Source: Locusta migratoria (taxonomy: Eukaryota; Arthropoda; Insecta; Orthoptera; Acrididae). From it: DNA of 64,000 nucleotides. Under the pieces are notes generated by a model. It saw only the letters and a program-made list of their open reading frames with translations. It was not told where the DNA came from and ran no database searches. The translations under genes and the position numbers were made by a program. The stretch is from positions 150,977,323 through 151,041,322 of the forward strand of contig CM048745.1 in the NCBI GenBank assembly GCA_026315105.1, given 5' to 3'. Below, in pieces: positions 41,607 to 53,100 of this stretch (the stretch's first letter is position 1; every line of letters starts with the position of its first letter).

Positions 41607-42190
41607 CAAATCAAATCAAGGAAACCATTCTATAGCAGGGTAAAAGCCTACAAATTTTTTAACATTTTTCAAAAAAATCTATTCCTAACGAGTTTTTCAG
41701 GGGTACCAACCTGTATCCATTTTGGATTGATGCACAGCAGCGACGTTTAAGTTATGAAAGAAAATCAGCATTATGTCCCGACTGTACGCTGGTTTGTTTC
41801 GTAAGATTAACACAGTACCGTAACCTAAATCCGGTATTGTAAGATACTTTATCCTTAAAAATGAAAGCTTGAGTCCGTGATTTTAACTTTTCTAACGTAC
41901 ACAGAGAACAGAATGACGTTTAGGCCAATAACTACAGTAGTTCAGCAAGTTTGAACTAACACAATAGTGGGAAAGAAACAGAAGTTTCAATTGTCAGTAA
42001 AGTTCCTGCTGTAAATCGAAATTCCAGCCACCAGCGTCACTTCAAAACACGACAAGTGGAGAATAGCTCAGCAGCAGCTTTGCGGAAACAAACTGAGCTG
42101 CTAGACACAACAAAGCACGTTTCTTCACCGAACAAAACCACTGTGTGCTCGTTACTGATTAGCTGTGTTTCCTCAACGGCACGTTACGGA
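41607..42190. other. unassigned sequence
   Basis: No recognisable gene or repeat. Confidence 0.4.
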
Positions 42191-42194
42191 AGTG

Positions 42195-42315
42195 AGTCGA
42201 AAGGGCACGGCCTATTTCCTTCCCTGTCCTTAACCAAAATCAGAGCTTGAGCTCCGTCTCTGATGACCACGCTGTCGACGGGACATTAAAACCTAAGCTT
42301 CCTTCCTTCCTTCCG
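42195..42315 (+). mobile_element. group C SINE 3' fragment
   Basis: Contains AAAGGGCACGGCCTATTTCC, GAGCTCCGTCTCTGATGACC, GTCGACGGGACATTAAA and the CTTCCTTCCTTCCTTCC tail. The tRNA head is missing. Confidence 0.85.
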
Positions 42316-42655
42316 AATTGCCTTGCATGGAACAGCGGCAAGAGATACAGCCACTTGTTAGTCAATACTAAAATCAATAAATGAAACACGGTACACAGTG
42401 AAACATTCCATCTCAATTGTTATTAGCAATTTTTTCTACTTGTTGATATCTCTCTATGTTTATTATGATAAAATACATCTTTGACTGTAATGGTGGACAG
42501 TTTGATTGATTATTCTGGTTTATAAACGTTATTATTGGTTTTCGGTTGTTAGAAGCTACAATTAACGTCTCTTTTTAAGTTTGATATTTTCGATATAACA
42601 TACAGCTAAAAAAAAATTATGTTTTGTGATAAGTTACACATCTTTAGCCATATAT
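42316..42655. other. unassigned AT-rich sequence
   Basis: No recognisable gene or repeat. Confidence 0.4.
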
Positions 42656-42667
42656 TGACCAGTTGTA

Positions 42668-42865
42668 AAATGTTCAAATGTTCGTATAGTCTATGGGACC
42701 TAACTACGGGGTCATCAGTCCCTAAACTTAGAAACTACTTATGAACTACTTACGAACTAGGACGGCACAAATATCCATGCCCGAGTGGGGATTCGAACCC
42801 CCGACCGTAGTGGCTGTGCAGACCGTGACTGGAGCGCCTTAGTCCCCTCGGCCACCGCGGCCGGC
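42668..42865 (-). mobile_element. group A SINE with 12-bp target duplication
   Basis: Complete minus-strand copy flanked by TGACCAGTTGTA at 42656-42667 and 42866-42877. Confidence 0.92.
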
Positions 42866-42943
42866 TGACCAGTTGTAGATTAGGTAGATACGTAGGTTAA
42901 GACTTGTGACTAACTTATTAGTTTATGGTGACTTTGGTACACA

Positions 42944-43461
42944 GTGAAACACTTGTATATGGAACACAGTGAAACAGGATCATTGGCCTCAGATGGATGT
43001 ATGACTGCTCCTATCACTTTGGAGGGTACTATGAAACATGTTGAGGCAGCCGGTTGCACTAACAACAGCAAACTATACATCTCGCCAAAAGAGTTTCGTG
43101 GTTTGCCCAAAGCACCTCCCAGAAAAACAAGTGGACGTTCTAAAGGTAGAAGCACACCAGAACGAGCAGCTTCTGAAGAAAAAACCTTGAGAAAAAGGAC
43201 AGAGCTGGAAGAAAAGGAGAAAATAAGTGTGAATAGAGTCAACATTTAAAAAAAAAGTGGTGTGTAAGTAAAACAGCTCCAACTTAAAGTAATGAAGAAA
43301 GTGACAAAGATGAAGGCCATCCAGTGAAACAGAAATAAGTGTATCATTACATGTTTCTACCTTGATGTGGGACGTTATGATTGATGACTACATTTTGGTA
43401 AAATTCCAAAACAATGTATATTTTGTAGCTAAAGTCTTGAAGTCAATAGTTAGTGGTACTG

Positions 43462-43463
<2 letters not shown>
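42944..43463 (+). pseudogene. pogo/Tigger-like transposase C-terminal tail
   Basis: The plus-strand frame 42944-43249 contains ISPKEFRGLPKAPPRKTSGR and KGRSTPERAASEEKTLRKR, the basic tail seen after the DDE domain in pogo/Tigger-type transposases (SP..I.P.PKA.PRK...R..KS.ILT.TPE). Further on (43362-43461) MIDDYILVKFQNNVYFVAKV resembles the GDFVLVKF module often found at the very C-terminus of insect copies. The DDE core is absent and frames are broken. Confidence 0.55.

Positions 43464-43532
<69 letters not shown>
43464..43532. repeat. (TA)n microsatellite
   Basis: Uninterrupted TA array of about 34 units. Confidence 0.97.
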
Positions 43533-43535
<3 letters not shown>

Positions 43536-43578
43536 CGCTTGATCACAATATATCTAATTAATTAAATATGCAAATGAT

Positions 43579-44400
43579 ATGAGATATATGACAGCATCAG
43601 CCTCGAACAACCTAAGAGAGCTACTCAGATTGTCTCTTAAATCGTTTATAAAAATTGGGAACATTAGGGTTCAGTTAACACTTCCCTGCGGAACGCCAGA
43701 TGTCTTTTACTCGGTGACTTTACGTCAATTACAACGTAATGTAGCCTGTCTGACAGGAAATCACGAATCGAATCTCACAATTGTGACGGTGTTCCATAAG
43801 CATGAAGTTGGATTAGAAGTCGCTTCTGAGGTACAGGGTCGAAAGCCTTCTCGAAATCTAGAAATACGGAATCTATTTGACATTCCTTGTCTATAGCATT
43901 TACCACATTGTGTGAGCCGCGCGGGAGTAGCCGAGCGGTCTGGAGCGCCACGTTACGGATCGCGCGGTCTCTCGCGTCTGGGGAGTTCGAATCCTCCATC
44001 GGGCATGGATATGTGTGTTGTCCTTAGTTTAACTTAGTTTAAGGAGTTTGTAAGACTAGAGACTGGTGACCAACGTAGTTTGGTCCCATAGAATTACAAA
44101 CATTTGAACATTTGAACATCATGTGAGTTTCACAAGAATGATACTTTCTGGATCCGTGTTGACTATTGGACAATAGGTCGTAGTCTTCGACGTAGTTCGT
44201 AATATTTGAGGAAAGTATATGTTCTAAAATCGTGCTTCAAACCTACGTCAGTGACATAGGCCAGTAATTTTGAGGATCACTCCTATTGCCTTTTTTAAAT
44301 ATTGGCGTAACGTGTGCAACTTTACAGTCTTTGGGTGCGAAAAGTTCGCTGAGCGACATATTGTTTAAGATAACTAGGCATGGGGCTATTGCATCAGCAT
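43579..44400 (-). pseudogene. CR1/L2-like LINE reverse transcriptase, 5' half, SINE-interrupted
   Basis: The minus-strand frames include DKECQIDSVFLDFEKAFDPV (RT block A with its catalytic Asp) and PQKRLLIQLHAYGTPSQL, as in the plus-strand copy at 45746 (CVFLDFKKAFDAVPHCRLLT). Further minus-strand sequence to 44400 matches the upstream GPDGIP region. A group D SINE is inserted at 43917. Confidence 0.75.
43917..44117 (+). mobile_element. group D SINE
   Basis: Head CCGCGCGGGAGTAGCCGAGC, B-box region GGGAGTTCGAATCCTCC, body GGTGACCAACGTAGTTTGG and tail ACATTTGAACATTTGAACA. A short flanking repeat, TGTGAG, is visible. Confidence 0.85.
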
Positions 44401-44449
44401 AAAAAAAAGAAAGAAAGGAAGAAAACAGTGTCCGCTGGACAGCAAAACG

Positions 44450-45483
44450 TCAGTGACTACTACTGTGACTGGTGAAAGGTACGCCAATATGTTACAGAAT
44501 CGCATCATCCCCAGCCTGGCTGATAAACACCTGCTGGAACGTACCATTTTTATACAGGATGGCGCTCCACCACACATTGCTAGACGCGTGAAAGATCTCT
44601 TGCGCGCGTCGTTTGGTGATTATCGTATGCTCAGCCGCCACTTTCGTCATGCTTGGCCTCCCAGGATCCCAGACCTCAGTCCGTGCGATTATTGGCTTTG
44701 TGGTTACCTGAAGTCGCAAGTGTATCGTGATCGACCGACATCTCTAGGGATGCTGAAAGACAACATCCGACGCCAGTGCCTCACCATAACCCCGGACATG
44801 CTTTACGACATTATTTCTCGAGTACATCTACATCTGCATAGATACTCTGCAAATCACATTTAAGTGCCTGGCAGAGGGTTCATTAACCACTTTCATAACT
44901 TTTCTGTATCGTTCCATTCTCTAATAGCGCGCGGGAAGAAAGAACACCTAAATCGTTCCGTTTTCGATCTGATTTCTCTTATTTTATTGGGATGATCATG
45001 TCTCCCTAAGTAGGTGGGTGCTAGCAAAATATTTTCAGAAATAAAAGTCGGTGATTGAAACTTCGCAAACGGATCACTCCGCAATGAATAACGTCTTTCT
45101 TTTAATGATTTCCACCCCAATTCGTGCAACATTTCCGTGCCGCTTTCCCTCCCGTAACGTGATAAAACAAAACGAACTGCCCATCTCTGAACCTTCTCAA
45201 TATCTTCCGTCAGTCCCACCTGGTGGGGGTCCCACAGTGGGCAACAGTACTCCATGAGAGGACGGACAAGTGTGATGTTAGGCAGTCTCTTTGGTGGAGC
45301 TGGTGCATCTTCGAAGCGTTCTGACAATGAAACGTAATCTTTGGTTCGCTTTCCCCACAATATTTTCTATGTGTTCTCTCCAACAGCTATTGTTGAGCAT
45401 TTCCTGTAAACAACATTGTCTTTGCATTGTCTTAATTTGTTATGCTAATTATTGCTTTTGTGATCAGATGAAGCGCTATCTGA
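44450..45483 (+). mobile_element. mariner-like element copy (transposase C-terminal half), LINE-interrupted
   Basis: 44459-44821 encodes VTGERYANMLQNRIIPSLAD, ERTIFIQDGAPPHIARRVKD (second catalytic Asp) and DLSPCDYWLCGYLKSQVY (third Asp), then LTITPDMLYDI. After a minus-strand LINE piece (44822-45385), the element's 3' part resumes at about 45388 with TGTTGAGCATTTCCTGTAAA up to GATGAAGCGCTATCTG. It then stops at the next LINE. Confidence 0.75.
44822..45385 (-). pseudogene. CR1/L2-like LINE 3' end
   Basis: Minus-strand frame 45360-44893 holds NITLVRPLMEYCCPLWDPHQ, EDIEKVQRWAVRFVLSRYGR, SLKERRYSLR and the C-terminal DHPNKIREIRSKTERFRCSF with FPRAIREWN, the end of the LINE ORF2. It continues to the 3' UTR (AAATGTGATTTGCAGAGTAT in sense). 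It interrupts the mariner copy. Confidence 0.85.
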
Positions 45484-47215
45484 AGTCTATAAAAAGATCG
45501 ATGCGCGAAGCATACGATAGCATACCTTAGCAAAAGATCTTTCCGAGAACCCGAAAAAATTCTGGTCCTATGTAAAATCGATAAGCGGGTCAAAGCCCAC
45601 TGTCCAGTCACTCGTTGATCATTCCGGGGCAGTAACAGAAGAAAGCAATCGGAAAACTGAAGTTCTAAATTTAACCTTTAAGAAATGTTTCACGCAGGAG
45701 GACCGCAGAAATGTACCATCATTTGATCAACGTACTAATTCCGAAATGGGGGACATAGCAATAGGTATTTCCGGTGTAGAGAAGCAGTTGAGAGAGCTAA
45801 ATACGAAAACGTCTGCTGGTCCGGATGGAATACCAGATCGGTTTCATAATGAATATTCTTCGGCGTTGGCCCCCTACTTAGCTTGCATTTATCGCGAATC
45901 TTTAATTCAGCCCAAAGTTCCTAGTGATTGGAAAAAAGCGCAGGTGACTTCCGTTTATAAGAAAGGAAGAAGAACTGACCCACACAATTACAGGCCAATA
46001 TCGTTGACATCAGTTTCATGTAGAATTTTTGAGCATATTCTAAGTTCGAATATAGTAAATTTCCTTGAAACGGAAGAGCTTCTCTCCATGAATCAGCACG
46101 GGTTTAGGAAACATCGTTCATGTGAAACTCAGCTTGCCCTTTTCTCACATGACATCTTGCGAGCCATGGATGAAGGGCAACAGGCGGATTGTGTTTTTCT
46201 CGACTTCAAAAAGGCATTCGACGCGGTGCCACACTGCAGGCTGCTAACGAAGATACGAGCTTATGGAATAGGTTCACAGATTTGTGACTGGCTGGAAGAC
46301 TTTCTAAGTAGTAGAACGCAGTACGTTGTTCTCGAAGGCGAGTGTTCATCAGAGACGAGTGTATCGTCACGCGTGCCCCAGGGGAGTGTGATAGGACCGC
46401 GATTTTTTTTTCTATCTATATAAATGATCTGATCGACAGAATAAGTTCTAAATTGCGGCTGTTTGCTGATGATGCTGTGGTGTATGGGAGAGTGTCGTCT
46501 GTAACTGACTGTAATAGCATACAGGATGACTTAGACAAAATTTCTAGTTGGTGCGAAGAACGGCAGCTAGCTCTCAATGTAGAAAAATGTAAGGTGATGC
46601 GCATAAGTAGAAAAAACAATTCCATAATGTTCGAATACAGCATTAGTAGTGAGCTTCTTGATGCTGTCGCTTAGTTCAAATATCTAGGCGTAACATTGCA
46701 GAGCGATATGAAATGGAACGAGCATGTAAGGACAGTTCTGAGTAAGGCGGTGAGCCGACTTCGGTTTATTGGGAGAATTTTGGGAAGATGTACTTCACCT
46801 GTAAAGGAGACCGCGTATAAAACCCTTGTACGACCACGTCTTGAGTATTGCTCAAGTGTTTGGGACCCGCAGCAGATCAGTTTATAGGAAGACATAGAGG
46901 CGGTTCAGAGGCGAGCGGCAACTCAATTGGGGATCGCTGGAAGAAAGACGACGTTCTTTTCGTGAAATTCTGTTGCGGAAATTTAGAGGGCTGGTATTTG
47001 AAGCTGAGTGTAGTACGATCTTGCTGCCGCCTACTTACATTTCGCGTAAAGATCACAAAGACAAGATAAGAGAAATTAGGGCTCATACGGAGGCATATAG
47101 GCATTCTTTTTTTCCTTGTTCAATTTGGGAGTGGAATAGGAAAGGAAATGCCCAGTAGTGGTACAGTGTACCCTCCGCCACGCACCTTACGGTGAATTGC
47201 GGAGTATGTATGTAG
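45484..47215 (+). pseudogene. CR1/L2-like LINE ORF2, 5'-truncated
   Basis: Forward reading starts in the linker before RT (LSENPKKFWSYVKSISGSKP), then TSAGPDGIPDRFHNEY, NYRPISLTSVSCRIFEHILS (block 1), NQHGFRKHRSCETQLALFSH (block 2), CVFLDFKKAFDAVP (block A), SRVPQGSVIGP (block B), LRLFADDAVVYG (block C, both Asp present) and FKYLGVTLQSDMKWNEHV, ending in the IREIRAHTEAYRHSFFP segment. Breaks are a frameshift at the T-run near 46403, a stop before FKYLGV (46672), a stop near 46885 and further shifts. The endonuclease domain is missing. The 3' end at about 47215 reads GAGTATGTATGTAGAC. Confidence 0.85.
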
Positions 47216-47217
47216 AC

Positions 47218-47813
47218 CTCAGTGACCACTACCGTGACGGGTGGACGGGTGAGAGGTACGCCAATATGTTACAAAATCGCATAATCCCCGCCTGGCTGAT
47301 AAACACCTGCTGGAACATACGATTTTTATGCAGGATGGCGCTCCACCCCATATTGCTAGACGAGTGAAAGATCTCTTGCGCGCGTCGTTTAGTGATGATC
47401 GTGTGTTCAGCCGCCACTTTCGTCATGCTTGGCCTCCCAGGTCCCCAGACCTAAGTCCGTGCTATTGGCTGAAGTCGCAAGTGTATCGTGCTCGACCGAC
47501 ATCTCTAGGGTTGCTGAAAACGCCAATGCTTTACCATAACTCCGGACATGCTTTACAGTGCTGTTCACAACATTATTTCTGGAGTAAAGCCATTGTTGAG
47601 CATTTCCTGTAAAGAACATTGTCTTTGCTTTCTCTTCATTTGTTATGCTAATTATTGCTTTTCTGATCAGATGAAGCGCTATCTGTCGGACATTTTTTTG
47701 TTCTTATAAAACCCCATGTCATTCCAAGCATGTGTGTCAATTTTACGTCTCTATCTACATTATTCCGTGACTTATTAAGTTTTCAAATTTATCCTGACTT
47801 TTTGATCACCCGG
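47218..47813 (+). mobile_element. mariner-like element copy with intact right terminus
   Basis: It begins at the same transposase position as the copy at 44450 (GTGACCACTACCGTGACGGG) and encodes RFLCRMALHPILLDE-type sequence in shifted frames plus MQDGAPPHIARRVKDLLRAS, FSDDRVFSRHFRHAW and SPCYWLKSQVYR (third catalytic Asp lost in a small deletion). The right end carries the ~75-bp terminal repeat finishing TTTTGATCACCCGG, followed by TA. Confidence 0.8.
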
Positions 47814-47815
47814 TA

Positions 47816-48295
47816 TATACGGTTGTTGTTGTTATGAGTGACGGGAAGACTTGGAGGTCAGTGTGACTAGCTTCCGTTCGGCAGCCGGGCGCTTCCAGAA
47901 GGTTCCGTGGTGCTACCTGTTGTCCGCTGGTCAATAGCGCAGCCTCGCCCTGAGGTAACTTTCCACCATGAGCTCCTCCGGTGCGCAGCTGAAGGTTAAG
48001 GTCGCCACGGACTGAGTGGGCAATGTGCATTGGTGCTCCTGGCACCTGGCCTGCGTTACGAAATCACAACAACCGGAATGTTGGCACAAGTACTTACCAC
48101 CACCCAACATTAATATTCTTCTTCTTCCCCGAGTGCTTTTCGCATTCTCTGATTGCGCATAATTCAGTTTCATTCTGCCTCTTGCATCCTGTTTTCTCAC
48201 TGATTAGTCGTGTATTGCTTCTGACAAGACTTATAACTTGAGTGCAATCGTCATGGGTTCTACTTCAAGTTTTCTTTTTTAATTATGTCTTATGA
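47816..48295. other. unassigned, partly GC-rich sequence
   Basis: 47840-48060 is GC-rich with overlapping minus-strand frames of 79-89 codons lacking a recognisable domain. It could be a host exon or an LTR piece. Confidence 0.3.
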
Positions 48296-48389
48296 CTGTG
48301 TTACCGCATCCCACCACAATATCCTTCGGCAACCTCTCCATATCAGAGCAGCACTTGTCCTCTGCTGCCTCAGTTATTTTCCGGATGTA

Positions 48390-48858
48390 GGAAGGAAGAA
48401 AGGAATCTTAGGGTTTAACGTCCCGTCGACAGCGTGATCATTAGAGACGGAGCTAACGCTCGGATTTTTGGGTGAGGATTAGAGAAGGAAATCGGTCGTT
48501 CCCTTTGAAAGGGCCGGCCGCGGTGGCCGAGGGGACTGAGGCGCTCCAGTCACGGTCTGCACGGCCACTACGGTCGGGGGTTCGAATCCCCCCTCGGGCA
48601 TGGATATTTGTGCCGTTCTAGTTCGTAAGTAGTTCATAAGTAGTTTGTAAGTTTAGGGACTGATGACCCCGTAGTTAAGTCCCATAAGATTTACAAACAT
48701 TTGAACATTTGAACCTTTGAAAGGAACCATCCCGGCATTTGCCTGGAGTGATTTAGGGAAATCACGGAAAACCTAAATCTGGATGGCCGGAGGTGGATTT
48801 GAACCACCATCCTTCCGAATGCGAGTCCAGTTCGTTACCACTGCGTCACCTCGCTCGG
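48390..48858 (-). mobile_element. group C SINE with 13-bp target duplication, split by a group A SINE
   Basis: Minus-strand copy from the GGAAGAAAGGAATCTTAGGG tail to the CACTGCGTCACCTCGCTCGG head, flanked by TTTTCCGGATGTA at 48377-48389 and 48859-48871. Confidence 0.92.
48513..48713 (+). mobile_element. group A SINE nested in a group C SINE
   Basis: Complete plus-strand copy flanked by CCTTTGAAAGG at 48502-48512 and 48714-48724, both within the group C body. This is a second independent A-into-C nesting. Confidence 0.92.
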
Positions 48859-49460
48859 TTTTCCGGATGTATTCCAGCTTCTGTCTTCCCCTACTGTTCT
48901 TACCCTCTACATCTCCTTTTAGTACCATGGATGTTATTCTCTGGTGTCTTAATGCATTTCCTACTATCCTACTTTCCCGTCTTCTTGTCAGTGTTTTCCA
49001 TATGCTGCCTCGGTTGTCGATTCCGCAGAGAACCTCCTCATTATTTTCTTATCAGTCCAAATAGTTCTCAACATTATTCTCTAGCGCCCCATTGCGAACG
49101 CTTCGATTCTCTTCTGTCCCAGTTTTCCCACTCTCCTTGTTTAACTTCAGTACAAAGCCCTGTTCTAAACGTAAATACCCATAAATTTATTCTCCATATT
49201 CAGGCCAATGTTAGATAGCGTTAGACTTCTGGCCATGAATGGTCTCTTTGCCTGTTCTGGTTTGCTTTTTATGTCGTCCTTGAATCGTGCGTCGTGGTTT
49301 ATTCTGTTTCCAAGTTAGAAGAATTCCTTAACTTCATCTACTTGGTGATCAACAATTTTGATTTTATTTTTCTCGTTATTTTCATTTCCGCTACTTCGCA
49401 TTCCAGCTATTTACTCTCAATCCATGTTCGGTACTCATTACACTATGCGTTCAAAAATAT

Positions 49461-49656
49461 TGTGTTCAATTGTTTGTTAAGCTTATAGGACTTAATTGCG
49501 TGTCATCTGTCCGTAAACTTACAAACTAGTTATAAACTAAGTTATACTAAAGACGGCACAAACACCATGCCCGAGGGAGGATTCAAACCCCCGTCGGAGA
49601 CTGGCCTCACGCATCGGAGCATAGCGTTTCAATGCACTCGGCAAATTCTACCGCGG
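49461..49656 (-). mobile_element. group B SINE in the RTE-like LINE
   Basis: Minus-strand copy with TTCAATTGTTTGTTAAGC tail, GGGAGGATTCAAACCCCC B box and CACTCGGCAAATTCTACCGC head. The host flanks show ACTATGCGTTC and ACTATCCATTC. Confidence 0.8.
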
Positions 49657-50374
49657 CACTATCCATTCCATTCAACAGATCCGGTACTTCTGCTTCACCT
49701 TTACTGAGAATACCAATGCCATCAACAGATTTTATCTTCATCCTGAATTTTGATGACAGTATCAAATCTTTGTTTTATATCCGTCATTACTTCCTTGATG
49801 TATACATTGAACACTAGGACCGAAAGACTGCGTTCCTGTCTTACACGCTTTCTAATCTGAGCACCTCGTCCTTGGTCTTGCACTCTTATTATTCCCTGTT
49901 GATTTTTGTACATATTATGTTTTAATTATCCGTCCCTCCCTATAGCTGACTCTTTTTTATGAAAATTTCGAACATTTTGTACCATTTTACATTGTCGAAG
50001 AGATCGACAAAGCCGGTGAACGTGTCTTAATTTTTCTTTAGTCTTGTTTGCAGTATCAGGTGCAATGAGAGGACTGTTCGTCTGGTTCCTTTCTTTAACC
50101 AAACTGACCTTTAAAACTCATGTTTGGATGACGGAGCCATTAAACTGACTGTGAGGACATATCTGCCCTTGCTATCTTCAGAATTGCGTGAATGATATTT
50201 TTCCGAAAATCTGATGGGACATCGCCAGTTTCATAGATTCTACATGGCAACTTGTAAACTTCTTTAGTTGACACGTTCCCTAATGAATTTAAAAATTCCA
50301 ATGGAATGTCATCTATGCCTTCTGGCTTGATTTCAAATCTTCGAGAGCTCCATCAAATACTAGATCCCCTATGC

Positions 50375-50377
<3 letters not shown>

Positions 50378-50409
<32 letters not shown>
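50378..50409. repeat. (ATT)n microsatellite
   Basis: About ten ATT units. Confidence 0.95.
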
Positions 50410-50412
<3 letters not shown>

Positions 50413-51110
50413 ACAAGTCTTGCCCCTCATGTAAGTCTTAGTCTTAATATCCATCCGTTCTCTCATCTGCCTTTAACAGCGAAATCCCCATTGCTGTCTT
50501 AACGCTAAAATTTTAGTTTCACAGATGCTTGACTTTTCTGTCTGCTGAGTCTGTCCTTTCCCTGCACTTAGTATATATTTCATTCCTAACGGATTTGTTT
50601 TCACTGTATTCGTGGCACTCCCTGAACACTTTTGTAGTTACCTCTTTCGTCGATTTTTTAAGTATTTCTTCTATTATCTAAGGCTTCTTCGTAGTTACTT
50701 TTCTTCTATCTACGTTAGTCTGTACTCCATCCGCGAATGAACTCTTAAGTTGCACTGTGTACTCTTGTATTTCGTACAGCTGTGCGAGCTAAATCCTTTG
50801 TAAAATTGTATTTATGGTTCCTAAGGCTTCCACTAAATTTACCTAACTGATTCTCGTCAAAAGTACGTCTACATTGTTCCAGAGATTCCCATACAAGTTT
50901 CCTGATCATTTTATTACTGTTTCGATAGAAAGATATGGCCTCTCAGATTTAGCATAATCTGAATTCGCTTCAGTTACCTCCTCCCTTTAATACTATCCTT
51001 ACACCTGAAGTTCTACTTTTGCTACAGTTCTACAACTATTTGCTAAAGTTGCCAAGCTTCATCGTCGGTGCCCTTCTAGGTCTCTGGACCTTGTGATATT
51101 TACCTGCGGG

Positions 51111-51325
51111 TTTACATAAAAGCTCCCAATGCGTGACAGTTTTGAAACTCTGTTAAATCGAATTATTGAAGCTGTGAATTCGATAACGAGAAACCAACTG
51201 CTTCGTGGGTGGCAAATATGAGCCACCGTTTCGGTATCTGTCGTCTAACAGATGGTGCTCTTGCGGAATGCATAAAATGCATTTCAAGGAACGTTGGAAT
51301 AGTGTTTTTATCTTTTGTAGTTTTG
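51111..51325. other. unassigned sequence
   Basis: Nothing recognisable. Confidence 0.4.
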
Positions 51326-51481
51326 AAGTAATAAATGCTTGAAAACAATTACTTCTTTTTGAATATCCCTGCAGAAAGAATCACCTTACGAGACACGGAG
51401 TAAGTAATAAATGTTTGAAAACAGTTACTTCTTTTTGAATATCCCTGCAGAAAAAAATCATCTTACGCGACACGGAGTAAG
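51326..51481. repeat. tandem duplication, ~77-bp unit, two copies
   Basis: AGTAATAAATGCTTGAAAAC through GACACGGAGTAAGTAATAAA is repeated once with few changes. It lies directly beside the LINE 3' end at 51483. Confidence 0.9.
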
Positions 51482-51482
51482 T

Positions 51483-53100
51483 ATCTACATCTTCATGTAC
51501 ATGCATACTCAGCAAGTCACATTGAAGTCTATGGCAGAGAATTCATCGAACCACTTTCATGATGTTTCTCTGTAGTTCCATTATCTAATAGCTGGCGGAG
51601 AAAAGGAACACCTAAATCTTTCTGTTTTCGATCTGATTTCTCTTATTTTATTATATGATCATGTCTTCCTATGTAGGTGGCTGTTAACAATACATGTTCG
51701 CAAATTTCACTAATAGATCTCTCCGCAACAATAACGCCTGTCTTTTCATCCTTTCCAACCCAACTAGTGCATCATTTCCGTGACACTCTTTACTATATTG
51801 CGATAATGCAAAATGATCTTTCCTTCTCTGAAATTTCTCTAAATCGCCACTCAGTCCCACCTAGCGTGTATCCCACAATGCGCAGCAATACTCCCAAATA
51901 GGACGCATAAGTGTTGTGTAGGTAGTTTCTTCAGTCGAACTGTTGTATCTTCTAAGTGTTCTGACAATGAAACGTGGTCTTTAGTTCGCCTTCCCTACAG
52001 TATTTTCTATGTTCTTTCCAATTTACGTTGTAATTGCTACTCCTAGGTATTTAGTAGAATTTACGGGCTTTAGGTTTGACTGATTTATCGTGTAACTAAA
52101 ATTTAACGGATTCCTTTTAATGTCAAATGGATGACTTCACACTTCTCATTATTAAGTGTCAATTGCCATGTTTTTCAGCATGCAAATCGTATCTAAATCA
52201 TTTAGCAGTTGCTTCTGATCTTTTGGTGACTTTACTAACCGATAAATGACAGCACCATCCTGAAACGTCTAAGAGAGCTAGTCACATTGTCTCCTACATC
52301 GTTTATAAAAATAAGGGTCCCTTTAACACTTCCCTAAGGAACGCCAGATATCACTTTTGTTCTACTCGATAACTTAGCATCAACTGCAACGTACTGCGTC
52401 CTTTCTGACAAGTTATGACGAATCCAATCGCACAACTGTGGCGAAATTCCATAAACACACAATCTGATTTGAAAACGCTTGTGAAGTACAGTGTCAAAAG
52501 TCTTCCGGAGATATAGATAAACGGAATCTATTTACATATCACGTCGATAGTACTCATCACATTATGGGAGTTAACAGCTAGCTGGGTTTCACAGGAACGA
52601 TAGTTTCTGAATCCTTGTTGACTATGGGACAATAGGTCGTTCTTTTCAAGGCAGTTCATACTATTTGAGAAAAGCATATGTTCTAAAATGCCGCTGCAAA
52701 CCGACGTTAATGATATAGGCCTGTAATTGTGCGGATCACTCCTAATGCCTTTCTTGAATATTGGCGTAACTTTCCAGTCTTTGGGTACAGAACGTTCGCT
52801 GAGCGAGTGGTTGTATAAGATAACTAGGTATGGGGGCTATTGCATCAGCATACTCTGAAAGGAAACTAATCGGTATAAAATCGGGATCGGGAGACTTACT
52901 TTTGTTGAGTGATTAAGCTGCTTTAATACTCCAGGGGTATCAACTTCTAAATTACGTTTGCTGTCACCCATTCTTGATATAAATTCTGGAGTGTCTGTTT
53001 CGTCTTCAGTAGTGAAGGCATTTCGGAAAGCTGTGGTAAGAAATTCTACCTTAACAGAACTGTCATCAGTTGCATCACAAATGAAGGTATTATTGTTTTT
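51483..53100 (-). pseudogene. CR1/L2-like LINE, long degenerate copy
   Basis: In antisense it runs from the LINE 3' end (GTACATGCATACTCAGCAAG) through sequence parallel to 44822-45385 (TCTTTCTGTTTTCGATCTGA) and then to sequence parallel to 43579-44400 (AACACTTCCCTAAGGAACGC, CTGAATCCTTGTTGACTATG). It therefore shows that those two fragments belong to one family. It continues past RT to about 53100. No frame longer than 75 codons remains. Confidence 0.8.

Larger units (their letters stand above)
48296..51110 (-). pseudogene. second RTE-like LINE, long degenerate copy with nested SINEs
   Basis: The sequence follows an RTE-type LINE in antisense over 2.8 kb. Examples are the CATTCCGTTCAGCAGA-like 49670 region, MYKNQQGIIRVQDQGRGAQI followed by RKRVRQERSLSVLVFNVYIK on the minus strand (49913-49722; RT block B region) and 3'-terminal sequence at 48860-49460. 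Its RT consensus (block B as GVRQG.SLS.) differs from the 35-kb family, so it is another lineage. Decay is heavy. Insertions are at 48390-48858 and about 49461-49656. Confidence 0.65.
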
